The position numbers and the translations under genes are program-made. Shown piece by piece: positions 11,225-23,742 of a stretch of DNA of 64,000 bases. This DNA comes from Margaritispora aquatica (Eukaryota > Ascomycota > Leotiomycetes > Helotiales > Discinellaceae). The stretch's first letter is position 1. Every line of letters starts with the position of its first letter. Below the pieces are notes generated by a model. It was not told the DNA's origin. It did no database searches and was given only the letters and a program-made list of their open reading frames with translations. The stretch covers positions 930,001 to 994,000 of the forward strand of contig VJWN01000009.1 of the NCBI GenBank assembly GCA_007644065.1, read 5' to 3'.

Positions 11225-11232
11225 GACGCGTC
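11225..11232. promoter_or_regulatory. MCB (MluI) box in RAD5-like promoter
   Basis: The palindrome GACGCGTC contains the ACGCGT core, 55 bp upstream of the RAD5-like ATG and within the 198 bp divergent promoter. ACGCGT is the known binding site of the MBF (Mbp1-Swi6) G1/S regulator of DNA replication and repair genes. That it is functional here is inference. Confidence 0.5.
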
Positions 11233-11286
11233 TTCCAGAAAGCCCTTCAACACCAAAAGTTTGATCAACCAGCAACATCTATCAAT

Positions 11287-14200
11287 ATGAGCCTCGCAGA
11301 TATGGAAGGACCTCCAGCAAAGAAAAGAAGATTCTTCACCGAAAAATCGGATCTTATAAATAGCTCGCCTACCCAGGATTCCAGTTCCGTAGAAGGACTT
11401 GACGCGTTAAGTGCACCGCAAAACGCCTCAGGGCATATTATCAACGCCACGGAAAGAATCGAGTCTCAACATGATCTCGATCAAGGTGAAAGCTCTCCCA
11501 TGGATCATGGACCTTCTGGATTCGACCAGGCAACCTTTGAAAGCTTTGTTGGCCAGCAGGTGCCGTCCACCACCATGAAGCGACTCCGCGAGGCATCGGG
11601 GGATGATATGGAGAGGGCTGTTAATATGTTCTTTGATGGATCTTGGAAGAACAGTTCGCTTGTTTCGAAAAGCACACCCGCCAGCTCTCGTCCGATGACA
11701 ATCAATGCCTTTGCAAGGTCCAACTCAGACGGTACAAATGTGACGTGCAACTCTTCACCAACACCGAAAAGTCCGGCTCGATACACAGTGCTCCGAGAAT
11801 CGATGCCAGAATATCGATATGTTGGTGCGTTTGGCGTGTCTGCATGGTCAACAAAAAGTGGCACAAATGTCATACAATTTGGTGAGCCTGTGCGAATAGA
11901 GAGACAGAAGATACAGCCACCGAAGGCACCAGTTGGGAAGGGCAAAGGAAGACCACCACAAGTACCCAAAGGCAACACAGCTGCTAGCAGAAGAGTGGAT
12001 GTTATTGTACGGTTTACCAATGCTAAAGGGTTTGAGATCGGGAGACTGCCTCGAGAAGCTGCAAATTGGGTGTCAACGCTCATGGATCAGAAGGTTTGCA
12101 AGTTTGAAGGGACATGTGTTTACGCCCCAGAGCGTCTTCGAACAAACGACACTATATTATTACAACTAAGATGCTCGCTCCTTAGAACTGCATTCGACAA
12201 TAGTGGTTTCAAATTACCAGATAATCGCACAACTGGTTTGTTTGAAGAGAAGGAGACCTCTGAAGAGAAAGAGCTCAGGTTGCGGCAAGTTGCGTTAGTG
12301 AAGCTATTCGAAGAGGTCAATCTAATTCCATCGCGGACTTCTGAGACTACCGCAAAGCATAAACGTGAAGGTCTCCTGCAAGCTGCGGAAGTCGCTGAGC
12401 AATATGAGAACCAGAAGTCTAAGAAAGGTGATTCTGCTGAGAACGGAGATTCGCCACCTTCCGATGAGGCAGAAGATGGCAAGGAGTTAGAGCAGGACCA
12501 ACTTGACACGCTCTACAAGAAGGCTCAATCTTTCGACTTTGATGCGAAGGCTGCCGAGCCCGCCAAATCTTTTGCGATGGACCTCCGCCACTACCAAAAG
12601 CAGGCATTGCACTGGATGATGTCCAAGGAGAAGGACGAGAAAGATGAAGGGAGGGAAGTCTCAATGCATCCACTTTGGGAAGAGTATGGCTGGCCGCTCA
12701 AGGATTTTGATAACAACGAACTGCCTCATGTGGCAAACCAAGAGAAATTCTATGTCAACCCATATTCAGGGGAACTCTCGCTTAACTTTCCTGTTCAAGA
12801 ACAGCACTGCCTAGGTGGTATCCTGGCCGATGAGATGGGCTTGGGGAAGACTATCGAAATGATGAGTTTAATTCATTCTCACAAGTCTGAAGTCGCTATG
12901 AGATTTGAGGGCGCCAACTCTGGCCCAACATCGGTTAACAATCTTCCAAGGCTACCAGCAAATTCAACTGCAGTTGAGCCCGCTCCTTGTACAACTCTGG
13001 TCGTTGCACCCATGTCACTGTTGGCCCAATGGCAGAGTGAGGCAGAAAATGCTTCGAAAGAAGGCACAATGAGAAGCATGGTATACTATGGAAATGACAA
13101 AACTGCTAATCTTCAAGCTCTCTGCTGTGAAGCAAACGCCGCTAATGCTCCTCATGTGATCATCACCAGCTATGGAGTGATACTTTCCGAGTTCAACCAG
13201 GTGGCTGCCAGGAATGGTGACAGAGCTGCACACGGAGGATTATTTTCACTTAAGTACTTTCGTGTCATCCTGGATGAGGCTCACCATATCAAGAATCGGC
13301 AGAGTAAAACAGCCAAAGCATGCTACGAAATTGATGCCGAGCATCGTTGGGTTTTGACCGGTACGCCTATTGTCAACCGTCTGGAAGATCTGTTCAGCTT
13401 GGTTCGTTTCTTACGAGTTGAGCCATGGAGTAATTTTTCCTTCTGGAAAACTTTCATTACGATGCCATTTGAATCTAAAGACTTCATGCGAGCTCTTGAC
13501 GTCGTGCAGACTGTGCTAGAACCCTTGGTATTGCGACGCACTAAGGATATGAAGACGCCTACTGGAGAGGCCTTGGTGCCACTTCCACGGAAAACCGTTG
13601 ATATCGTTAACATTGAGCTTTCGACACCTGAACGAGAGGTTTATGATCACATATTCACACGTGCTAAAAATACATTCACAGCCAATGTCGAGGCAGGGAC
13701 TGTTCTCAAAGCTTACACAAGCATTTTTGCGCAAATCCTCAGGCTACGACAATCTTGTTGTCATCCGATCTTAACAAGAAACCAACAACTAGTTGCGGAT
13801 GAGGAGGACGCAGCTGAATTGGCAGATGCATCGACAGGTCTGGCAGATGATATGGATCTTCAATCTTTGATCGAGCGTTTCACTGCAGAGACAGACGACT
13901 CCGCAGATGCAAATGCTTTTGGTGCTCACGTCCTGGAGCAAATACGTGATGAGGCAGATAACGAATGCCCTATCTGCTCGGAAGAGCCAATGATCGAACA
14001 GACCGTTACAGGATGTTGGCATTCTGCTTGCAAAAAGTGTCTTCTGGATTATATTACTCATCAAACAGATAAAGGCGAGATACCCCGGTGCTTCAACTGT
14101 CGTGAAGTGCTGAACACTCGCAACATTTTTGAGGTAGTGAAAGATGACAGTGATCCCGAAAATGTGGGAGGGAAGCCGAAGATCAGCTTGCAAAGACTAG

Positions 14201-14778
14201 GATCTAATTCTTCAGCCAAGGTTGGGGCACTCCTAACCCACCTCAAAACGCTGCGAAAAGAGCTTCCGGGCACAAAGTCTGTTGTCTTCAGCCAATTCAC
14301 TTCATTCCTCTCCCTAATCGAACCTGCTCTTACTCGCGCCTCGATACCCTTTCTCAGACTCGACGGTTCTATGGCACAAAAATCTCGTGCTGCTGTGCTT
14401 GGCCAATTCGCTTCGAGCCAGAAGGGAATGGTGCTCCTACTCAGTCTGCGAGCCGGTGGTGTAGGTCTCAACCTGACAATGGCAAAAAGAGTTTATATGA
14501 TGGATCCGTGGTGGTCGTTTGCGGTAGAGGCACAGGCCATTGATCGTGTGCATCGCATGGGCCAGACTGATGAGGTCAAGGTCTGCAGGTTCATCGTCAG
14601 AGAGAGCATCGAGGAGAAAATGCTCAAGATTCAAGATAGGAAGAAATTCATGTAAGTCATATTGTTCAGATACTGGAATGTCTACTAACAAGTTTCCAGT
14701 GCGAGTTCTTTAGGAATGATGAGTGATGAAGAAAAGAAGCTGCAACGCATTGAAGATATTAAAGAATTGCTGAGCTAG
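11287..14778 (+). CDS. RAD5: RAD5-like HIRAN / SNF2 helicase / RING E3 ligase
   Basis: Two exons, 11287-14651 and 14700-14778 (48 bp intron), give 1147 aa, the size of yeast Rad5. An N-terminal segment with PAKKRRF looks like a nuclear signal. A HIRAN domain follows at about 175-320 (YRYVGAFGVSAW, GFEIGRLPREAANWV). The SNF2 N-lobe starts near 431, with Walker A DEMGLGKT near 515 and the DEAH box near 662. A C3HC4 RING inserted in the helicase begins at C894 (CPICSEEP, then CFNC). The C-lobe ends with DRVHRMGQ near 1087. This nested RING in SNF2 order is diagnostic of Rad5/HLTF. The protein polyubiquitinates PCNA and remodels stalled forks in error-free post-replication repair. The terminal 26 residues come from the short second exon. 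Confidence 0.95.
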
Positions 14779-15369
14779 GTATTCGAGACGAGGTTATGTA
14801 AAACCAATCGAGGGTGCTTGGGCATATATAGAGGTCATTTTTTGGTGTTTGAGCGACCTTTGATAGCTATTGATGGCTATAAAATGCATCGTCATGATAA
14901 TGAAATTCGTATTACTAGTCTTTGAAAGAAATTTTGTTTCACCTACTATATTTCGCATGTGTGGAGTGTTGTGTGACTAACACAAACCACCAGTAAGGTG
15001 TGCTATTGATATATTGCACGAAATCACTTCACAATAGGTTGTTTATGTTAGTTTTTCCCAAGACCAAGGTATTTTGCGCTATCTCGATCATGGTATATCC
15101 TTTGAGATGAAGGGTTCCTGATAATACGTCCCACAAGGCGACAAAACAATACCAAACAAGAAGAGAAATTTTCCACGCAATCCATCAATGCAAGGCATTT
15201 CAAGGTGTTAAATATCCAAACCTGGAAGTCTGATTTCAATTGTCTGAATTCATAAAGTCACATGACCTTTAAGTGGGGCCGTGCATCGGCTACCCGAAAG
15301 CTTCAGATCATGTCGAACCTCAAAATCCATCGTACGACGCCCTCAAACCCATCAATTCAACCCACCACC
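14779..15369. other. Intergenic between RAD5-like and COX4
   Basis: The stretch holds the RAD5-like 3' region and the COX4 promoter. An upstream in-frame extension of the COX4 frame begins at 15262, but the Met at 15370 fits a mitochondrial presequence better. I see no CCAAT box and no other gene. Confidence 0.55.
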
Positions 15370-16350
15370 ATGTTCCAACGATCCGCCGTCGCCGCCGCTC
15401 GTCGCGTCGCATTCAAGCCCGCTATCAAGCGCAGCTTCACCACCACTTTCATCCGTCGTACGTTGCCAATCGCTGATCCTGCACCCCAAAACACGGGTGC
15501 TCCAAAAACCCTAGCTACGCGGAACAACTGCTAACGTTGTGCTGGTTTTGATAGGTGATGCCGCACCTACTGGTGGACAAATGAAGAAGTTTGAAGGTGT
15601 GTTTTGCTTTGCTCCTGGGCGAATTGGGGTGGAGATGAGGGAGGGGATGAGGCAGAAGAGGATGGGCGAGAGAGGCATTGAAGAGGGAATTGTGCTGATG
15701 GGAAGCAGAAATCAAGTCCGAGTCCGACCTTCTTCCTACCGGAGCAACAGTCGGTACGGTCCCTACGGATCTCGAGCAGGCAACTGGTTTGGAACGCTTG
15801 GAAATTCTGGGAAAGATGCAAGGCATAGATATTTTCGACATGAAGCCATTGGATGCTTCCCGCAAAGGTACTTACTTGCCCTTATCACGATATGAAGATC
15901 CGGAGCACATTCAATTGGACCTCGTACAACGGAGAGTACATGTCGAAATGATGTTGGTGGCATGAAGATAGGCAATGGCTGATGAGGCATAACAGGTACG
16001 CTCGACAACCCAATTGTTGTCAAGTCTTTCGGTGATGAGCAATACGCCGGTTGCACTGGATACCCCGCTGACTCGCACGTCACCATCTGGCTCACCGTAT
16101 GTCACTGTCCCCCTGTTTCCCTCCCGTTGATCAAGAAAACAACGAACTAACCACCGTCTCCCTTCAAAAGATGTCCCGCGAACGCCCCATCGAGCGCTGC
16201 CCCGAGTGCGGCAACGTGCTGAAGATGGACTACGTGGGACCACAAGAGGACCCGCACGCCCACGACGCCCACGGTCACGGCCACGATGCTCACCACGGCT
16301 ACGAGGAGCCCAAGACGATGGCTGATTTCGTGCGTCCCGAGTACAGATAG
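15370..16350 (+). CDS. COX4: Cytochrome c oxidase subunit IV (COX5b family)
   Basis: Five exons (15370-15457, 15555-15596, 15709-15867, 15996-16096, 16171-16350) give 189 aa. The N-terminus MFQRSAVAAARRVAFKPAIK is a clear mitochondrial presequence. The mature part (EIKSESDLLPTGA, LERLEILGKMQGIDIFDMKPLD, GTLDNPIVVKSFGDEQYAGCTG, RPIERCPECGNVLKMDY) matches fungal COX4. It has the YAGCTG cysteine and the CPEC pair used for zinc binding. It is a nuclear-encoded subunit of inner-membrane complex IV. Introns are 97, 112, 128 and 74 bp, longer than those of its neighbours. The C-terminal tail after the zinc site is very His-rich (HAHDAHGHGHDAHHG). Confidence 0.93.
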
Positions 16351-17939
16351 ATTGCTTGCCGTTTATTCGTTTCTTTGGCTAGATAGAGGGTGGAGGAGGG
16401 GAGAGGGTGTACATACATGCCTAGAGACGAGCAGGGCATGGTAGGGGGAGTGGTGGCGGTGGGAGTTAGTCAAGTTGTAGAATAGTTGAATTGCGAAATG
16501 AGAGATTGTTCCTTGCAATTGTACACGTACTTACAGTTCGATTGCAGTGAAGTGAAATTCGTGTCATTTTTGCTCATCAGGCAAGCGAAATCACAATGAG
16601 GTCAGGAAAACCGTCTCTCTCTAATTTTAGTGAATACGTAACTAAATATGGTAATCTTGCCAAGCCACCACCAGTTGTCAGCTCTTTAAAATAATCGATA
16701 TCTCATTCCCATGCCTCCTTATGGAAACTATTAGTTCTCTACATAGGGTATAATGTTCAGACAGCGCCAAACTCACACTCTCTACGCTGAATCCAACATC
16801 CAAATACTTGGTCAAACATCTGCTCACAAAAACTACTAGTTTGCAGCAAATTTGCTATCAGCTAACGGGGAAGATAAGGTACCTAGGTAAGGTAGGAGGA
16901 TACCGTATCTCCTGCTTAACAATCTACTTCGATATAGTCATAAATCACATCATTTCTTCCGCTGTTCCTGCCATCTGAGAAGAAACAAAGTCAGGAGAGA
17001 TTACGCATAGGTAAGGTGCTCAAACGTCACAGGTAGCATACGCAAGTCAAATCAAGTGCATATACATCACCTCATCTCACCCCTCCTCACCTTCTCACCC
17101 GACCAACCTTAGCTACAAAAGCATCACAGCAAGATAGGTACTTAATAGGCAAGAAAGAGGCAGAATTCCATAAAAAACAGCTTGATCAACGGTTGATTTG
17201 CATCAGATTATCTACCTCGCGGAGCCATCAGGCAGCTCACGAGTCAAGTACTAAATAGCCACCCAGCACAGCGGAATGAGCCACCGCCCTACATCGCACC
17301 GCACACCAAACCACAAAGTACCTCAGTTGTTTGTTGTTTGCTCCGCCCTCCTGCCCACCTGACCTTCCTGCCCAGCCAAATCATATGCATGCCGTCCAGT
17401 TCACCACCCCTCCCACTGTCTTTTTGCAAATACAATCGCTCGTGAGATAAGGGTTCGATGCGGCCAAAGGCGACCCAAAACCAAACATGGCAATAAAAGC
17501 AAAGACGCAGAGCCCCAGTTCTGCACCAGACCCCCTCTAATGAATATAACGCCGCCTTCAAGCACACCCACAGGTGCGTGAAAATGAGAAGTGAAGTCTC
17601 AAGTAAAAGAAAAACAGCAACATGAATCGCTGACCACCAATGCACCGTTTTATGCCCCTCGTGAATCATCAGTTCTTTCTTCGTCATCATCCATTATGAA
17701 CAGTGATATTATGATAAGCTTCCGCGAAAAAATAGGAAAAGAGATATAGACAAGTCGGAAGAGGTGTATCCAGTGTATGACCCAGAATATTCCGTCTTGA
17801 ATATTAGCCAAATGTTGGAAACCTCTCTCTGTCTTGTGAGACAATAGAGATTGGCTCCCAGTGTTTTGGCCAGTTATAGAGGTCACCGGAAGATAACTTT
17901 ATCAACCGGTGACAGTTTTTGAGACAATCATCATTGCCA
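16351..17939. other. Intergenic, convergent 3' ends
   Basis: The 1.6 kb lies between the convergent 3' ends of COX4 and the HMT1-type transporter. A 133-codon minus-strand ORF at 17289-17690 shows no family features and no conserved composition. I see no RNA gene or mobile element. Confidence 0.5.
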
Positions 17940-20900
17940 TTAGGTAGTAGGTCGATCTCCAGAAGCATCATTTCTTGGCTCGTTGTTTTCTAGATCTAGG
18001 AGATCAACATCAACAGGTGCTACGTTCTCAATTTGTATTTCACCTTCTGTAGGCAATACTTCTTGATCTGAAACGGTGTCATCTATCAGTCTGTCGTGTA
18101 CTGATTTAGAGTCGTCACCCAGGGTTGATCCCCCTCGTGAAGTTTGACCAGATTGGCCACCCAGAAGTCCCTCGGCAGCTCGTACAAGGGCTTTGTGTGC
18201 TAAATTAGGATTGATAAGAGTATTGATACTCTTGCTGTCCGCCTCATTCTCACTGACATCCTCACTAGGAAGAGGGCTTCCCTCATTTCCAGAGCTTCCT
18301 GGTCTATCAATGGATTCCTTGAGAGCTTTGGCTTTGGCTACCATTTGAGTAGCTTGTTCCATTGCCCTATCAGCCCTAATCTGCTTTCGCCACATGTTGT
18401 AGTAGCGACCTTTCTTCTCTAGGAGATCGTGATGTGTGCCAGACTCAGCAACCATGCCAGCATGCAGAACCACGATTTGATCAGCAGTTGTGATAGTGGA
18501 AAGACGGTGACTGGATGATGTCAGTTGTGTTTAAAAAAAAATTACTTCGTGGACGGAGATCACACTTACGCAATTACAAGCATCGTCCGGCCTTCCGACA
18601 GAATCTTCAGTGACTCCTGTATATTCTGCTCTGTCGTAGAATCCAGTGCAGCAGTTGCTTCATCCAACATGATGATACGAGGGTTTTTTATTATCGTGCG
18701 AGCAATGGCTACTCTCTGTTTCTCACCGCCACTAAGTCTCAGACCACGCTCACCAACCTTTGTTTCATACTTGTCTGGGAAAGCCATGATTTTGTCATGA
18801 ATCGAAGCAGCTCTGCAAGCAGCGTAGACATCTTCGTCCGTGGCATTTTGGTTCGCATACTTCAGATTAAACATAAGGGTCTCATTGAACAGAACAGTAT
18901 CCTGTGGAACAACACCAATATGCTGTCGAAGTGAGTCAATGGTGATGTCTTTGACATCGTTGCCATCAATTTGAATGCTTCCATCCTCAGTGTTGTAAAA
19001 GCGGAAAAGTAACCTGAATACAGTCGATTTGCCACCACCAGACTCGCCCACGAAGGCTGTGGTTGTACCAGGCTGACAAGTAAAGCTGAGATCTTCCAGG
19101 GCAGGCTTGCGCTCATCATATGAAAATTTGACGTTCTTGAAGGTAATCTGTCCCTCGCAAGAATGCATCTTTGTCGCGCCAGGTTCATCAACAACAGTTG
19201 GTTGCTCCTTGAACAATTCTAACAGCCGCTCTCCACTAATCATCGCACTTTGGACACTTCTGTAGAAGGTTCCAAAGAAATTGAGAGGCTGTTGGAGCTG
19301 TGCCATATAGGTTAGGAGGATGACGAAGTCTCCAACTTTGCGCTTTCCGATTGTGACCTGATAAGCAGACAGGAGAGACGTAGCCAGGAGACCAGTCATG
19401 AAGACCATATTTTGAGAAATGTTCAGGATATTCAAAGAAACAGTAACTTTATACTCCATCTTCTGGAAAGCTTTGACGGCCTTTCGATAACGATTGAATT
19501 CATATTCCTCAGCATTGAAATACTTGACAGTCTCGTAGGATGTTAGAGAATCATTCTTGACGGCATCTTCTTCACGACTTAGTGTTGTCATCTGTCTTCG
19601 TTGTTCGGATCGCCACCTGGCCATTCTAATGGTCAAATAGAGATATGAGAAGGTAATAATAGCCACCACAAGGGCATAGTAAGCATCGAAGACAATCCCG
19701 AAGTAGAGAATGGCACCCCAAAGATCAATGATCATTGGTAGAACCGAAAAAGTGATCTGCTCGAGGAAATTGTTGATCGCATTGCCTTTGCTGAGAGCAG
19801 ACAGAACTTCTCCGGTTCGCTTGCCCAGATGGAAATCAAGACTAAGGCTGTGAACATGCTCGAAAGAAGCGGTCGTCAGAGCTTTGTAGGAGTATTGGGA
19901 GATCGGAATCCACAACACAGATCTGGCAGCTCCGAGAATTCCAGAAGTACCTTGGAGAAACTTCAATACGATAAGAATCGCGATGGAGACCCAAGGCATT
20001 TTTCCAACCCCATCTTCTGTGCTGAGTTGATTGGTGACTTTACCGATTTGCAACGGCACAGCAACGTTGACCAATCGTTGCAAAAGAACAAGAATAAAAC
20101 AAAGCACGACGACAACTTGTAATCGCCGAGATTTGCTGGGCCAGAGATAGGGAAAAAAGACCGAATATCCTTTCAGATACTCCCACCATGTCCGATTTGG
20201 CACAGTAGTCGGCTTATAGAATGCTGGTGTATCATCTACAATCTTTGCCGCAGCAGGTCTGCTTCCGTTCTCCATGTTGCCATTGCCAGTCACTGAATGG
20301 CCGTTGCGAGCACGAACAGTTCCGTTCTCAGAAACATGATGTCCGTTGGCGTGGCCATTGCTCAATAAGGGTGCATTTTCGTCAATCTCTTCGAGACGAC
20401 TTTCGGCTCTATTCTTGTATATCCGCTCAAGCGAAAAAGTTGAGTAAAAGCCAACAAGAAATAGAAGAATAATCAATCGAAATGTAGCAATAGTGATCTC
20501 TGCTGTGTGCCATTCATGGGGTTCTCTCTGCGATACATTCCCTTCTCTGTTGCTGTCAAGCCGATCTTTGCGTTTGAGATCAGAATGGGTGAGATTTTCC
20601 GCACTTGTTGGATCTTTGTACACCAGTAGGGAGGCAATTAGAAGTATAGCTTCTGCGATAGTTGCAACAATCCAGGTGATTTGATGTGCAAGGCAGGGCG
20701 AGGGCGACATATCGATCAAAGAGATGAGTAGAATGCTATACAAAAAAGCCGCACCAAGTACATATATCTATCCAGATGTAAAGTCAGCTCAATTTCTTCT
20801 TGGGGAGATCAATTGGCGTTCACTCACAGCAGTGGCTTCACCGCACCACCATCCCTCCTCGGCCACAAGCGCATGAACAACGATGTTGAAACCATGGGCA

Positions 20901-21262
20901 ACAAAAGTCAAGAGAAGGGCCGCAGATAGATAGTTGAAAACCCTCTGGCGTCCGGAACTAAAATCCTTTTGCTTATTCCTCTCGCGCTCCTCTCTATTCT
21001 TACGGGCAGATCGTGGCAATGGCTTGCCTCCGGGTCCAAGCAAAACCGGCTCTTCAGACTCTGAAGGTGCAGGTTGTGCCGAGAGGAAACTGTTTGCAAT
21101 AAATGCTACTAGGAACACTAAGCCCAAGCACCAAGCGTAGTGAAAGTGAACGATTTCCAGAACGGGCGAGGTTGCAGCAAGTGTAACATTTCGAATTGGG
21201 ATGGTGGTGTTTGCCTCTAGAGAACCGTTCGAACAAAGCGAGCCATTGACCATTCCTGCCAT
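17940..21262 (-). CDS. HMT1: HMT1-type half ABC transporter (ABCB6/Atm-like, vacuolar)
   Basis: Three exons on the minus strand (21262-20828, 20767-18570, 18510-17940; introns 60 and 59 bp) give 1067 aa. An extra N-terminal membrane block (TMD0) precedes a six-helix ABC core (WWEYLKGYSVFFPYLWPS onward). One nucleotide-binding domain follows: Walker A GESGGGKST near 719, signature LSGGEKQR near 823, Walker B IIMLDEATAALD near 843, and the H-loop AHRLST completed across the last intron near 878. This layout is that of fission yeast Hmt1 and human ABCB6, rather than mitochondrial Atm1, which lacks TMD0. Hmt1 loads phytochelatin-metal or glutathione conjugates into the vacuole. The C-terminal 150 residues are Asp/Ser-rich and probably disordered. 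The symbol is by family similarity. Confidence 0.88.
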
Positions 21263-22327
21263 TACACTCTTAGGGTATATAAGTCCTAGAAACTCCTTCC
21301 CGCATCAAAATACCGTGTCAAAAAGTTTGTGATAGACTGCTCATTTCCCAATTGCAAAGGATGAGCTCCAATTGAATAAGTTCAGGTGAACACGAAGCAG
21401 TGCTGCCTCGGTAGTGTATATTGCCACCCTGTTAGATCACAAGATGTTAGTGATTGTGGCTGGACAGGATGTCTCTGTGTCTCTCAGAGGTGAATTGCTC
21501 CATGTGACAGGTGATCTGACCGAATATACTAAAAATGATAATGTTTCTGGGGTAGTGAGGTAGGGACTTTTCTTTTGGGTATGTGGGGAAGCAACAAGCC
21601 GTCTTGTGCTGGCTGGGGTGTCAAATACCCAGGAAAGAGAAGCTGGAAACTCACTGGAGTATTGTAGATCAGTAAAGACCACGACCCTCAATCTATTCAA
21701 TCTTTGTGTATCTGCGTTTCTTCGGATTCGATTGGGCGACTCAAGGATCGTGTAACCGTGGGCCGAGAAAAGCAGGAGGAGGAGCGACTGTATGGGGGTA
21801 CAATATGTACGAAGTACCGTATCGTGCTGATACTAGTCGTCGCTGGCGGACTGGTACTTTAGATATTACAGTCCGGTATGCTTGCTGGTGCTTCTGCTGC
21901 TGCTTCAGGGAAAGACAGGGAGGAGGGAAATGGTGGGGGGTCGTTCTGGTACTTGTAATTGATCCTCCACCGTATGGTCGTTCGAGTGGCAGACGGACCT
22001 TCAAATTTTCAAAGAAAAGAATTGAAGGGAAAGGTGTAAGTGGTCGAAAGAGGACGATGCAGACGCAGATGCACAGATGCACAGCTGCACGCGTTTTAGC
22101 AGTGGCAGTTCTGGTTTCTGATCCTGAACCTCAGGTTGGCTTTCTCTCTTGCGCGCCTCTCTGCGGCCGCCCTCTTCACTCTTTTTTGGTGGTCCTGGCC
22201 ACACCGCCCTGTGGGTTCCAGCGGGCAATGGAATGACACTGGCACAACTGACCGGGCTGGATCGCTGGGAAACTAGGTCGTGGCTAGGGTCAGCAGTGGA
22301 GGGGCTCGAGGGGTCAAACGATGGGGT

Positions 22328-22354
22328 GGCTAGAATGGCTAGAATGGCTAGAAT
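22328..22354. repeat. Tandem 9-mer repeat
   Basis: The unit GGCTAGAAT is repeated three times exactly, followed by a degenerate GGCTCGAAG copy. Confidence 0.7.
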
Positions 22355-22572
22355 GGCTCGAAGGCCGAAAAGGCTAGAAGCAATGGAGGCGTGGGTGGGT
22401 GGATTGCTGGGACTGAACTCCCGCGATCCAACCGAATTGCTGGATGAGGGGCAGAAGAAAGACAGGCGGGGCAGCACGTACAAGGGCTTGTACCGTTCTC
22501 GAGTAACGAGACCTGATGATTCAGTACTTCCAATACCTCCGTAGTCAGATATCAGAAGTGAGGCAAGGTACT

Positions 22573-22602
22573 TGGTGGTGGTGGTGCTGCTGCTGCTGCT
22601 GA
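22573..22602. repeat. (TGG)n(TGC)n microsatellite
   Basis: A run of about four TGG units passes directly into about five TGC units, in noncoding DNA. Confidence 0.75.
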
Positions 22603-23578
22603 CCGCAAATGAGAATCTGGTTGGCGTCGCAAGTCGGAGGATATATTCCTTCTGGAATGGGCTCCGTAGTCTGACTGTACAAACTAAGGTGAGTCTTGCT
22701 GCTCGTCGGTGAACACGATGATGACGATATGTGGTACACCGTTCACATCCACAATAGTGGTAGTGGTTGGGCAGACTTCAGGTTTGCTTGGTATGGATGC
22801 ACACAACACGACTCAATCCTCAGCGAAGGTTGACAGCTGAGTGCGTATAGGGATGTAGGCAGGAACTGAAAATAGATTTGATAAATAAGTGCCTATTCAT
22901 AAGGTAGGGTGGAAGGGATAGATAGCGTCGATGGATCAAGCCGGGAAAGATACCTAGTCGTTGTAGGGTCGTGTTGGTGGTGAAGCTAAGTAGAAAATCT
23001 GGAATTAAGCTTAAGATGACTGACAGTAGTCCTATTTGAATAACGATTGGACAGCCTTTTGGAGTGAGGTAGACTATAAAAGGCTATCTTAGGTAGGTGA
23101 AGGAGAATTGAGGCGATGAGGCAGAGGCAGAGGCGAAGGCAAACTCCATCCACCCTTTGGTAGTTCAGCTTTGTCGGGATCGGGAGAAAAACCAGGAATG
23201 GAATGGTGTCCTCGTAAAAGGCAAAAGGCAAAAGGCAAGAGTGAATAGGTAATAGTTAATAAAAGAATAGTAAATGGAGCAGACAATATGCGATAGACAA
23301 CAGACAGCAGCTGATTGTAACGACGGGCGTAAGTTGTTGTTGATTATTGATTGTTGCTTGTTGCTTGTTGCTTGTTGGTGAAGGAATATCAAATCACCAC
23401 AACTGGGCGGTATTGTTATAGAAGTACGAATTGGAATGAATGAGCAGCTCAGGTGACGGGATGATTGTTTTCGAGTCAAGTTGTTATGTCGTCTGTTGTG
23501 CTGGATTGGAGGTGGAGGTTAAAGTGGAAATGGAAGTGGAAGTGGAGGTGTGAGTAAGGTGGAATATACCTTAAATCG

Positions 23579-23675
23579 GCACTTGACATTGATGTTGACG
23601 TTTAACATTTAACATTTGACACTTGACACTTGACACTTGACACTTGACACTTGACATTGATATAAATATTGACAC
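23579..23675. repeat. ACTTGAC heptamer tandem array
   Basis: Five to six near-perfect 7 bp units (TTGACAC) at about 23615-23657 are flanked by degenerate units such as TTGACATTGATG and TTTAACATTTAAC. The array lies just upstream of a TATA-like stretch at about 23700. Confidence 0.7.
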
Positions 23676-23698
23676 TAGCACTGGGTTTTATCGCGCCT

Positions 23699-23742
23699 TT
23701 TTTTTATATATATTTATATATTTGTATTAATAATACCTTACC
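23699..23742 (+). promoter_or_regulatory. TATA-like element with downstream CT-rich tract
   Basis: A long T run is followed by TATATATATTTATATATTTG and then, from about 23743 to 23895, a strongly C/T-biased strand. In fungi this is typical of a strong core promoter and 5' leader reading rightward. The first long ORF after it starts at 23902 (95 codons, unrecognised). Confidence 0.35.

Noticed and set aside
17451..17465. GGTTCGATGCGG as a tRNA B box
   Set aside because: Does not match GGTTCGANTCC and no A box or cloverleaf is found upstream.
17289..17690. 133-codon minus-strand frame
   Set aside because: Lies in the 3' flank of two convergent genes; no motif or family likeness.
21706..22483. 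Overlapping open frames of 176 (+) and 160 (-) codons
   Set aside because: Open on both strands in G/C-biased sequence, low-complexity translations, no conserved motif.
23579..23675. Heptamer array as a CRISPR-like or centromeric repeat
   Set aside because: Units are 7 bp without spacers, and the host is a fungus; it is a simple tandem repeat.
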